This document shows, piece by piece, positions 1 through 10,197 of a stretch of DNA of 64,000 bases. Within the stretch, counting starts at the first letter, position 1, and each line of letters starts with the position of its first letter. Both the position numbers and the translations under genes were made by a program. Source of the stretch: Gnetum montanum (lineage: Eukaryota; Streptophyta; Gnetopsida; Gnetales; Gnetaceae); the NCBI GenBank assembly GCA_015680685.1, contig MNCI01026912.1:407644-471643 (forward strand), read 5' to 3'. The notes under the pieces are model-generated. The model was not told the origin of the DNA and did not search any database. It saw nothing but the letters and a program-made list of their open reading frames with translations.

Positions 1-1545
1 CCAATGGCCAACCTGATCCTACAACCGCCGAATGAGACCACCCCATGTGTGTCATTGATGCTAGTTGTATAGAGGAAGCCCAAGTTTCCATAGACCCCAG
101 TAAAACCCCCAACAATTGCACAATCCTCCCCCAAATCACCGCATCCACATTGAGCAGATGAACTGCAGACTTGTCGTGACTAATCTTCAATCCCAATTCC
201 TTCACCATCCGCTGAAGAGCCTAATTAATCATCAACACCTAGGGAACTACCACCCAAGAGAATAGAAAGGTGTCGTCAACATAATGTTCCACCAGGCAAC
301 TAACACCCCCAATATCCAAACCTCTAACCCCTTCCACCATGCAATAGGTGCACATCGTGTCCATAACCAAAATATACAAGTATGGCAACAAGGAGTCCCC
401 CTACCGGGGGAGGCAAACCCCTAAAGTCTCCCCTCCAAATCAAGTGAAAAGGCACCCGACCTTTGAATATGCGAGCAAAGATCCACAAAATGCGGGTGGA
501 AACCTTTCCTCAACATGATCTCCCGAAAGGCACTCCAGGACATCATGTCATAAGCTTTAGTAATATCTAACTTAAGGCACATACCTGCAAATTTAGCCAC
601 TCTAAGCAAATGCATCACCTCTTGGACCAAGATAATTTGGTCTTGAATATATCTCCCCTTGACAAAACCAACTTGCTACTTGCCAATCAGTTTGGGCATC
701 AAAGAAGCCAACCGAGCCACCAACATCTTCATGAACAACTGAAGCAAGGTATTACAAACCCCAATTGGCTAGAAATGTGCAGGTGTCGAAGGATTAGTTG
801 TTTTCGAGATAAGCACCAACTAAGAACAATTGAGTTCCCGTTGGACCTATCCCCAAAACAACATCACGTTAAAGGCATTCAATATGTTATCCCCCAGCAC
901 GTCTATGAAGGCCCAAAAGAACTCCACTGACCACTCGTCAGGGCCAAGCACCCTCCTCCCTTTCATAGACGCAAGGGCCTCCCTCAACTTTGCATGATTA
1001 AAGGGGGCTAATAAGCACTGATTATCCTTGCCATCTAGCGCTCACCCAATATCAATCGTGAGAGATGTCGTCACCTTCCACTTCCAGATACTTGACCAAT
1101 AGTCCAACAGCACCTATGCCACTTCTTGCTTCCCCTCCATCGTGATACCAGCAACCATTGTATTCTTCACCCATTTGGACATCCATGCAAAACAAGCTGC
1201 TACAAAGAAGAAACAGATGTTCCTGTCCCCTTCCCAAAGCCAATGCACCCGTCCCTGTTGCCTCCAATAAATTTCCTCCTCCTTGTCCATATCTTGGAGC
1301 TCCTTAAGCACCTCCCCCTCATCCTCCTCTTGAGCAAAGCCCTACTCCTATGCCCTCTAAATAGCCACCAATCGCTCCTACAACAACTCCGATAGGACCA
1401 AAAAGAGTACTTGTCTTCAAATTTGAGCCCCCTAATATATTGTTTCAACAAGGTCAAACCCTGCTTAAGGAAGTCCCTAGGGTCAACGTGCGAGGGGTAG
1501 TCTCTCCAAATCTCCTCAACCAGTAGTCTCAACCATGGTTTCATT
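1..1545 (-). pseudogene. L1 ORF2, linker and N-terminal reverse transcriptase (broken)
   Basis: At about 630-421 the minus strand reads MCLKLDITKAYDMMSWSAF, the LINE reverse-transcriptase motif holding the first catalytic Asp, followed by a region resembling the GF-x-P-x-FV segment. Upstream (1544-1050) is the region between endonuclease and RT, in several frames. The YADD box is not reached before the window edge. Several stops and frameshifts separate these pieces, so no functional protein is expected. Confidence 0.8.
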
Positions 1546-2260
1546 AACCAAAATTATTCAAATCTGAACAACATCTGCACCGGTCATCTCACCGCTTTCC
1601 CCCCTCTCCAAGTTCTTTCCCTATGACAGTCACTCCCCAATCCAGAAGCAACCTCGCCCCCACCCAAACCCTATCAATTTTTGTCAAGGTTCTGTTACTA
1701 CCTTTCCTCTAATTGCACCACGTGAACTGACACCCCCTGATGTCCACATCCACCAATCCATGGGAGAGAAGAAAATCCTGGAAAGACAGCACCAGGAGGC
1801 TCCAAAAAACCACCATTGGACTTCTCCCATGCGTAAAGTCTCTGATTAAAATCGCCGACCAAAATCCAATTCCCCCAATCTGAGATCAAGGGAGCAACTC
1901 ATTGCAATTCTCTCAGCCACTCCTCCCACTGTTGGGCTTTGTAAAAATTTGTGAGCCAGATTCCTATATAGTGAAAATGGATAGTAATGCTCCATGGGAA
2001 ATCAACCCTCTCAAGGGCCATCTTAACAAGAAAGCTAACCCCACAGCTCTCCCTCCCCTGGCAAGCCACAAAATGTGAACTCCAGCCAAGTCAGCATAAC
2101 CAATGGAGTTCCTACTACTAGAGTTTAGTTTCTTGTAAACATACAACATCACAACGTTCCTTATGAACTAGTTCGTTGAGGGTACGACGCTTGTAGGGTG
2201 TACCCTACTCCCTGCAATTCCATGAGATGATTCTCATGGTTTGTCAGAAGAGCAGCTTTT
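1546..2260 (-). pseudogene. L1 ORF2 endonuclease domain (broken)
   Basis: An APE-type endonuclease start, MRIISWNCRE, is at about 2240, followed by a stop. CDVVCLQETKL (the catalytic Glu region) is near 2150, GDFNQRL near 1855, and a G-x-QFTW segment with a later DR near 1700. The order and spacing fit the endonuclease of plant L1 LINEs. At least three stops or shifts interrupt it. Confidence 0.82.
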
Positions 2261-2357
2261 GTAAACATCCTAGATGGTCTTTTTGACCCCCAAATCAATC
2301 TCCCTTTGTGTCTTCTTTGTCCAAGCCACAAGGCCCAACAATCTACCAACCTTATTC

Positions 2358-2546
2358 NNNNNNNNNNNNNNNNNNNNNNNNNNNNNNNNNNNNNNNNNNN
2401 NNNNNNNNNNNNNNNNNNNNNNNNNNNNNNNNNNNNNNNNNNNNNNNNNNNNNNNNNNNNNNNNNNNNNNNNNNNNNNNNNNNNNNNNNNNNNNNNNNNN
2501 NNNNNNNNNNNNNNNNNNNNNNNNNNNNNNNNNNNNNNNNNNNNNN
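2358..2546. other. Assembly gap (189 N)
   Basis: A run of N within the LINE, between ORF1 and ORF2. Translations across it carry no information. Confidence 1.
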
Positions 2547-3900
2547 TAGAAGGCATAGGGCTCCCCTAGTGTAGTGACACCCAACTCCCGAGAGGGGGAA
2601 GCCCTAGCCCCCCCACCCCTCCTAATGTCCCCTTAGATCCCCCTAGAGTCTCACTCACCCCACATGCATGCAATACCGACATTGCAGCAACCTCCTTATC
2701 ACCCCCGAAACATGATCATCTCCCCCAAAAACCCACTGAGGGTGCACCTTCTCACCCCAAATGGGGGATACCAGGGCTACCTTCTTCACAACCTCATGGA
2801 AGAGGGGTTCCCTTTTCCAAGGTTCCCCATCCCCCTAAGTCCTGCATTCTCCTTAGGAGCAGCTGACCTCTCCCCTAGATCTGCCAAAGAATTTCAAGAT
2901 GCCCCCTATGTCAAACTTCGAGATTTCCCCTGTACAGGATTCCGAGGTTGTCCCCCTTATCGGGTAAAAATCATCCAACCATCACCAAATTTCTGCAAGC
3001 CTTGGGCATTGTGGGCCACCCGACAAGTCTCCATCGCGTGGCCTACCTTACCACAAACACCACAAGAGATCAGGGAAGGTTGTTGCACCACAGGCTCAAT
3101 AGTCACAACATTCTTGTATTCTACTTGAATCCTCTCTTCTCTAGATGGTAGGCCCAAAATGACCTCCTGTACCAAATCCTTTCGCGCTAGAGACCTTCAA
3201 ACACAAAAACATGCATAACCCATCCTATCCAACGATAACGTGGGCTTATTGAAGGAGATGAACTCCCCAAAAAACCCTGCCAACACTTGCAAGAAGGCAA
3301 GCATCCACATCTCCTAGGGATCCCAAAAACCCATACCCACACCGGAGCGCTAGAGAACAAACCAGGGTCACGATGGACCCCCTGGGCCAACGCCAAATCC
3401 CTAGCCCTAAAAAACCAAGGCCCACCCAATAGAACCTAATCACAATCTGAAACCATCGGAAAGATGAACAACTATCCAAGAAGGCTCTAAACCACCATCG
3501 AACAAAAGTTCCACTACGCCATCGCCTACTTCCAAACCACTTCCAGTTTAGGGCTCGTGCCCATTGAAATGAACTTCCCAATAAGGCTACGCTCCAGCAT
3601 TTGAATCCCCTCGTTGGGGACCGCCTTGATCCAAAGTCACATGGAACCCTCCCCTTTGACATAGGCCTCAACACCTCCTACCTCAGGGCCCCAGATTGAA
3701 CTTCCAGCAACACCCTCAGATCCCAAACTCCCATCTACGCAGCCCACTATCCCCAAAAAGGGGGCCCTCTCTCCACCCACAGACACTCACTTGTTGCCTG
3801 TCGAACCCCCAGAGTTTGATGCTCCCTCAACTCTGCCCTTGACCACCATCACCTTGCCTTGCGCACCAGAGTTGCACCTCTCACCAAGCCCGCCCTTACC
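2547..3900 (-). pseudogene. L1 ORF1 (DUF4283-type gag-like protein with CCHC knuckle)
   Basis: Minus-strand pieces include GPWFFRARDLALAQG (about 3425), APVWVWVFGIPR (about 3345), then a CCHC zinc knuckle CGVCGKVGHAMETC (about 3064-3023). This is the usual order of the DUF4283 domain and knuckle in ORF1 of plant L1 elements, which binds RNA in the retrotransposition particle. Stops between the pieces show it is dead. Confidence 0.8.
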
Positions 3901-3950
3901 CTCACTCTCATTCCCGCTCACCGTGATCCCTTACGTTCTATGTTAAAAAG

Positions 3951-5997
3951 CAACTCATTATTATTTTTTTGTACTTTCACCTATATATACCCCCAATTCT
4001 ATGATAGGGGATCATATGTGAGGTGGATACATATTTGTGAATACTATATGCTTCAATGAAAAACTTTGGGTGATGCACAACTCACCCCTTCAGTTTACCA
4101 GCTCACAATACTAAAACTAAGATCATGCTTAGTTAGATAGTGGTGCTCATCTTCACATCCAAGGCAAGATGCATGAAATGAAAATAATATAGCCTATCTA
4201 TTCAAGGCATGAGGATGAATAGATTATTAATAATGTATTCATCCTCCAATGAATGTATTAAGAAATACTACATGCTTCAAACAAGGTACACCAATATTAC
4301 CTAATTACCAAAAATGAGACATGGTGCATTGCTTAACCTAGGGACCAAAAAGCTTCTAATCATAATTCATGTAGGTTCATTCTATGAAAAGCATGGAAGC
4401 ATATAATAACAGACATCACTTTTAATGGAGGCATTTTGGCACACTTAAAAAAAAATAAGATGCTAATAACATAGGAGTTAGTACACAAAAATAATAATTA
4501 TATTGGAAAGGAAAGAAAATTACCTTCAATCAACCCATTTTTTCATTGAAGCCTATGGAAAATAACCTTCATAAACATTTGTTAATTAAAAAGGAAAAAA
4601 CACACACCCACAGAACATCCTAAATATTTTATATATATATTATGTCATAAGAAAACGGGATCTGAAATATAAATACACTTATTAATTTTATTGCCAAATA
4701 TGGAAATGACATCACAAGGTATTACAATATTTAACCTATTTTAATGCTTATCATCTGACAGAAAACAGTGCTATGCAACTTGCAAGTGAATCAGCTGCAG
4801 ATAAGTTATTGGGCATTGTTCAAAGTCAACTAGAGCCATGAAACTTGACATAGCTATCTACAGATGTAGCAGTCATAAATATAATAATAGAATCTAATCT
4901 CATTTAAGAGACAACCAAAACAGTGTGTAAAACAAAATGGAAAAACACTATGGTATGATTTTAAAAAACAAAAAAACAAACAAAAGAAACAAGAAAATAA
5001 ACTATTACTACATCCACTTAGGCATTGATCTCAACTCAAAGAAGGAAGATATAGGAACTTGGATTTGAATAAACAGACACAATGGGGAATTTCAGCTGAG
5101 CACCTATTTAATTCAGACCTCCAACAGAAACAGATCATGGTTCTTATTGGTTGGGAACTCTATGCCACAAACAGGTATTAACCATAATAGAACTAATAAA
5201 GACCATTTCTTAACAGAGCATAGAATTCTGACCTCAGAAAATAAACTAATACTCGGCAAGAAGCAGAAGAAATATATGCACATAACAAACTTGACAGTTA
5301 TGATGGATTGACATAGCCTCAAGCCCACCAATCTTCTCATTTCCAAGTATTAAATCTTCCATGTTTGAAAAATGGAAGTGGAAGTGGGCTTGCCAATCTT
5401 CTCTCGGGGACAACATTTGGAGAAAGTGAATCCAATCCTATTCCAAAACTCACAAAACCCAAGTGCAAGCCCAACCAAAACATCATGTACATTCAATAAA
5501 ACTCAAAAGAAAAATAAAATACATTTCTTTCATTATTCTTATTATAGTAATCAATTCATTGGCCATTCAACTATTGCACCCCAAGTAACCTCCAACACTG
5601 GCCACTCGTAGCCCACACAAGAGAACACTAGTCTTGAATAAAATGATGGGGGCAAAATATCCAAGAAGTAATTTCAACACCAAGCACTTGCAACCTAATA
5701 CAACTGATCACAAGTGTTGGATAAATGATGTGGGCTTACATCATTTTTTAAAAAATGAAATATGATAATAGCAACTAAAGGAAGTGCACCACATGACTAA
5801 ACTAACACTGCAAATACTTGACCTACATAAATTAACAAACTGAAAACCAATGCAATGTTTGCACCACAAGAAAACACCAAGTATCTATTTTACAAGCCAA
5901 GCATATTCCATTCGAAGCCCTATGGTATGGTATGTGTAAATACCTCAACTAAGAAGTGGCTAAAAAATGATTGGAGAAGAAGCTATGTTAAATCCTC
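3951..5997. other. AT-rich ZPR1 intron sequence, no feature seen
   Basis: Low-complexity and A-rich runs (around 4445 and 4960) but no coding similarity, terminal repeats or RNA gene recognised on either strand. Confidence 0.5.
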
Positions 5998-6690
5998 CTT
6001 TTTCTCCAAGATCCAAGCCTCTAACCCTTCCAATGACAGCCTAGAATTTGCAGCAAGGTATGCTCCTCAACATCTCCCATGGTAAGCCATGTCTCACTCA
6101 TCTAACCCTTACACACTCTGAAAAAACAGTTTGATTCACTCACAACCCATTCATGAAAAGAAGCTTGGATAGAAAAGAATAAGAAACCCAAAAAACCCTT
6201 CCCCTCTTGCCTGAAGGAAAACCCCAAAACTCTTCCCTAGACTTCTATTTATACAATAATGGCATCTCTCTTGTAAATGCCACACTAGTTGCTTGCCACA
6301 TTCTGGCTTAATTCGTAACTGCCATCAATCAAGTCTATTTTTTTCCCAAGCTCCAATCCTTTAACCCTTCCAATGATTTCCTAGATTTTGCAACAAGTTA
6401 GGCTCCTCACATCTCCCATAGTAGAATAGGTGTCTCACTCATCTAGCCTTTACACACTCTGAAAAAAGAAAGTTTGATTCACTCACAACCAATTTGTGAA
6501 ATGTAGTAAAGAAGCTTGGACAGAAAAGAATAAGAAACCCAAAAGCCCTTCCCCTCTTGCCTGAATAAAACCCCAAAACTCTTCCCTAGACCTCTATTTA
6601 TACAATAACGGCATCTCTCTCATAAATGCCATATTCTGGCCTAATTTGTAACTGCCATCAATCAAGTCTAATTCTGTAACTAACCAATTT
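5998..6690. repeat. Tandem direct repeat, two diverged ~345-bp units, LTR-like
   Basis: The units at about 5998-6340 and 6341-6690 share long blocks, for example TTTGATTCACTCACAACC, AAGAATAAGAAACCC, CTTCCCCTCTTGCCTGA and TCTATTTATACAATAA. Each ends with CATCAATCAAGTCTA. A TATA-like TATTTATA in each unit suggests tandem LTR remnants, but no terminal inverted bases or target duplication were established. Confidence 0.7.
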
Positions 6691-6819
6691 CAAGTGTAAC
6701 TCTCACCAAACCAGCAGGCACTGGAAATAGCAGTCAAGGATGGTCAGACCATACAGTCAGAAACCCTTTCCCATAAAATAAAGTGTCATCTAAGGGGATA
6801 GGGGAGGGTGTTGGAACCC

Positions 6820-6925
6820 TGAAATAATTGTAATATAGATTCACCCTAAGATATATAGCCCAATTAGAACTTTATAACTTAGCATAGCTCACTAAAATCG
6901 AACCTATGACTCAGATCTTTTAAAT
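6820..6925 (-). repeat. SINE-like fragment (family A)
   Basis: The minus strand reads GTCATAGGTTCGATTTTAG, a good pol III B box (GGTTCGATT), followed by GCTAAGTTATAA, which is shared with the fuller copies at 7205-7386 and 30742-30920. It lacks a clear A box and is probably 5' truncated. Confidence 0.55.
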
Positions 6926-7204
6926 AAAGTGTCATCTAAGGGCATAGCTGTAGGATATTTTATTTCAAGTAAACATGGTCAACAACTACCTACCTTTTCC
7001 CACTCTCAAAGCCCTTTTCTCCTAAAATCAATTCACCTAGGGGCATACTGGTTGCTTGACTTGTAAACAAAAAGATACATTGGTAGTCAAAAAAAATTTT
7101 TTAAAAAAAAACTAGACAAGAATATTGCATTCTAATTTATTTATACTGTATGAAACTTTAGTCTTGACTTTCACTGAGTTCAAAAGAAATACTATTATAA
7201 TCTT

Positions 7205-7386
7205 CCTAAAACTGAAACTGAATTTTTAATTATGTCCACTGAAACCCTCTTAGATCTATCGAACCACCCTAGTTTCAGAATTCCTTATAAAAAACCTTTT
7301 GGTCATAACTTAGTGTTATCTACCAAAATCAAACTTGTAACATAGGATTTCTATACCAAGACTCTCACCACTAAGCTAATATTTCA
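7205..7386 (-). repeat. SINE-like element, family A
   Basis: The minus strand has an A-box-like TTAGCTTAGTGGTGAGAG, a B-box-like CAAGTTTGATTTTGG, then AACACTAAGTTATGA, TTCGATAGATCTAAGAG and a 3' end CAGTTTCAGTTTTAGG. The same order and 3' end occur on the plus strand at 30742-30920. This looks like a tRNA-derived SINE rather than a tRNA: no cloverleaf and no intact B box. Confidence 0.65.
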
Positions 7387-7459
7387 TTGTAATCTCCCAT
7401 GCTTTTAAAAAAGTATATTATCAAAAGATTATGTAATCATATTGTGAATGAAATATAGC

Positions 7460-7640
7460 TCACTTAGATCATGTGGCTTGTGGTTTGTAGTTGTACAAGT
7501 CATAGGTTTGATTCCAATGGGATCTGCTGAGACAAGTCCCACTTGAAGGAATGATAAATATATACATTTAGTCTATTGCATCAAGTAGACAACCTGGAAA
7601 CCTGGCCATACAAAATCATCGTCAAAATCCTTTATCTACC
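7460..7640 (+). repeat. SINE-like sequence with pol III B box
   Basis: AAGTCATAGGTTTGATTCC near 7500 matches the B-box segment of the SINE at 30742-30920, but the flanks differ. It may be a member of a related subfamily or a shared box only. Confidence 0.4.
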
Positions 7641-8849
7641 TTAACAGTTCAGCCCATGTTTTTATGATAACGGCACCATGATGATGATGAGGTAATCATA
7701 TTAATTTAAACAACTAATAATCTTCTATCTTAAGAACCTATAATCATATGACTCATCATAAAATTCATTTCATCACATTCATATTCATACAATCCATATC
7801 CATGATCTTGAACTTTTAAAAACAAGTTTAAAACATTATATTTTAAATATGTAAAGCTCAAGTATCATATGACAAGAAATTAGATGAAACAATGAGAAAC
7901 TACACATCCATATGGAGACCCTTGGAATCTATTGGACAAAAACTCACTTTTGGCTATTCTTCAAAGAATTCATCAAATCTCAGTCTAAACCATTAGGATT
8001 AAACTTGTGTCCTGTAGAAGCCAAGTTGCAAATCTTAGAAAAGAAACTGCACCTTATTGAATCTCTACTTGACAAAATGACACAATGTTTCAGAAAGCCA
8101 ACATTGCTCTACTTATTCATCGATGAGCGAGAAACATGGATAAAGATGGTCCCAATTAAATACACATTCAAGGTTGGTAAAGCTCTTTTACTGCTTATTT
8201 TCACATATGATGTAACCTTCACTGCTACTTCATATGAGAAACGTTAGGTTATGCTTCAAACACTGGAAACAGTTTGCAAGTACTCATAGGTGAAGATAAA
8301 TGTAAATAAACAAAAGTTTTAATTTATGGAACAAGGAATAGAAACTAGAATTTCAAAAATTAGTGTGAAAGAAGATATTGTTGATCCTAGCAAATCTGAA
8401 AAGAATCATTTGAAACTCTACTGCAGACAACAATATTATATGGATGTTCTATACAGCGATAAGAGTTGTCAAAAAAAATGATGGAGAAAATAGTGTTCAA
8501 AGACAATTCTTCCTGGATGAATTTCTTGCAAAAACCACAAATACAATATGATATTTTGCTTCTAAGAGCAAACATATAAATAGCCATGCTACAATTGGAA
8601 GCTATCTGCCAATTTATTGCTTTTTGTGTCAAACCTACGCCTAATGAAGAAACTAAATTGCTCAACAAAGTAATTTAGATGACTAATGATAATGGTTGCT
8701 ATCATCACGGAAATATCTACTAGCAAAGATGGGAGGCTTAAGACTCAATAATTATAAGGAATCATAAACATGTTTAAAATTTACCAAAAACAAACAGAAA
8801 ACAGAAAAAAATCAAAACATCTTTGGGATAATGTGAAGGGAAACAGAAA
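7641..8849. other. ZPR1 intron sequence, no feature seen
   Basis: Contains a 111-codon open frame at 7912-8247 (+) with no recognisable motif and AT-rich surroundings. Nothing else was recognised on either strand. Confidence 0.45.
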
Positions 8850-8950
8850 TTTATATTGATTGCATCAGAGATAAGCTTCACGACCTGAATATATTTTGCA
8901 GCAATTTCAAAGAGATGAGGTATGCCAATAGGCTAAGTAAAAATTGAGCA

Positions 8951-9060
8951 TTGGCTGTTGGTCAGTTGGTTAGCTCATGCTCCCTTGTGCTGAAAGGCAC
9001 TAACTTTAAAGCCCAGTAGCAACACCCTCTACCAGCCTGGGGACATTGTTCTAGACATCT
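8951..9060 (+). repeat. tRNA-like SINE fragment
   Basis: GTTGGTCAGTTGGTTAGCTC resembles a pol III A box in a tRNA-like D-arm context. It is followed by a Pro/anticodon-arm-like segment, but the B box is weak. No poly(A) end or flanking repeat was found. Confidence 0.4.
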
Positions 9061-9792
9061 TACTAAAAGTCGCTATCTCCTTGGGGAAAAAAAGCCAAGA
9101 AAAAATCAAATCTCGACATCATGAAGTCATGACAAGGCATTGAAATAAAATTATAGAAATGAACTTGTCAGTTCTGTATGTTGGATGTAATAAAAGAGTT
9201 TCATGTTCTCTAATGTTGCACTAAATATTTTTTAAAATATAAATGGAAAATCACAAACAGTACTTTTTATTGTATTTTCTAGCCCTAACCAACGAGTCTG
9301 GGATACTATCTTGATGATGCTTTCAAGTTGCATTACACTTTTTCTTTCTAATAAAACCTTGAGGTCTGCACAGGTATAATAAAAATTTCAGTTACAGTTT
9401 CCAAAGAAAGAGAAAGCAGTCAATAACCACTGCCAAAAATTCATGTGAAAATCAAATTGAATGCATATTTTCAACAATGGCAACCACAAGACCTCCAATT
9501 GTTGGAACAGAGGTATACTAATACGCTGAGTAAGAATCAAATATCATTGTCTTAACAGTGAGACTGGGCATTGGAATAATGTTCCTAGTGAGGAATGAAT
9601 TTGTTGGCTCATATTGGATGTAACGAAAAATGAGTTTCATATCCTACTACAATGTTGCACTACATATTTTTCTTAGATCTAAATTGGAAATCACAAGTAA
9701 TACTTTGTATGAGCTTTTCTAGCTCTGGTCAATTCTGCTAGGACACTATCTTGAAGATTTTTTTCTGAGTTACATGACTTAACAAAAAGGAA

Positions 9793-9930
9793 TAAGCATG
9801 GTTGAGTTGGTTATGTGCTCGTTATTAAATTATTAAAGTATCTCCAGTACAAGGTCACAAGTTCAATTCTCAGTTGTGCATGCAACTGGCAATTCAACTA
9901 GTAAGCTTGTTCAGTGTTAGAAAATTTTTT
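9793..9930 (+). repeat. tRNA-derived SINE
   Basis: An A-box region GCATGGTTGAGTTGGTTATG is followed ~50 bp later by a B-box region GGTCACAAGTTCAATTCTC. A similar A-box copy lies at 34085-34150 on the minus strand. The insertion interrupts one unit of the tandem duplication at 8850-10130 and is therefore younger than it. Confidence 0.6.
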
Positions 9931-10088
9931 AAAAGCATCAATTCATCTTCCTTTTATAATAATGCTGGACAGAAAAAATCTCTCAAGAAGCTTATATGAT
10001 AAAATTTAATAACTCTTCTATAATTTTAATATGCTAAGAAACAGCTGCAGTTGGTAAACCATTAATGAAGATCAAGTTAAAGGCATAC

Positions 10089-10197
10089 TTTCACTGACTG
10101 CAACCATGAGACCCTCAACTGTTGTAACAAGACCACCAAGAGTCCCAGGTGCAAGCTCCAATTCCAGTTCCGGTACAACAACGTGGGCTGTATCTGA
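10089..10197 (-). CDS. ZPR1: ZPR1 exon 13 (residues 362-397)
   Basis: 109 nt between CTTTTAG and GTATGC. It encodes [20 protein letters not shown] and [16 protein letters not shown], the ZPR1 motif behind finger 2, and ends in phase 1. The conserved continuation (HGF-x-FGDS and WTLILDD) was not found anywhere at 1-10088, so the next exon should lie beyond the window. Confidence 0.92.

Larger units (their letters stand above)
1..3950 (-). mobile_element. L1-type LINE (non-LTR retrotransposon), truncated by window edge
   Basis: On the minus strand the order is ORF1 (about 3900-2550), endonuclease (about 2245-1690) and reverse transcriptase (below about 1545), the layout of plant L1 elements. 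Frames are broken by several stops and shifts. The 3' end lies left of position 1, and an N gap (2358-2546) falls between ORF1 and the endonuclease. It lies in the last visible intron of ZPR1, in the same orientation as the gene. Confidence 0.85.
8850..10130. repeat. Tandem duplication of ~590 bp that includes the 3' part of ZPR1 exon 13
   Basis: Blocks recur: 8916-8945 with 9509-9538 (GAGGTAT...CCAATA/TAATACGCTGAGTAA), 9173-9235 with 9612-9680 (GGATGTAA...ATGTTGCACTA), and 9446-9509 with 10067-10129. The last pair shows that 9463-9509 is a decayed copy of the end of exon 13 and its donor region. The SINE at 9793-9930 lies inside the copy nearest exon 13 and changes the spacing. Confidence 0.65.

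Noticed and set aside
2161-2584. Open frames of 87-131 codons around 2.3-2.6 kb
   Set aside because: They are mostly X across the N gap 2358-2546.
3246-3674. 142-codon Trp/Arg-rich minus-strand frame
   Set aside because: It is a shadow frame of the LINE ORF1; the meaningful text (GPWFFRARDLALAQG, VWVWVFGIP) is in the other minus frame.
7912-8247. 111-codon plus-strand open frame as a possible gene
   Set aside because: No known motif, no homology recognised, AT-rich context, and it lies inside a ZPR1 intron.
9463-9509. A second functional copy of ZPR1 exon 13
   Set aside because: The donor GT is changed to AT, the frame is not preserved, and only about 40 bases of the exon are present.
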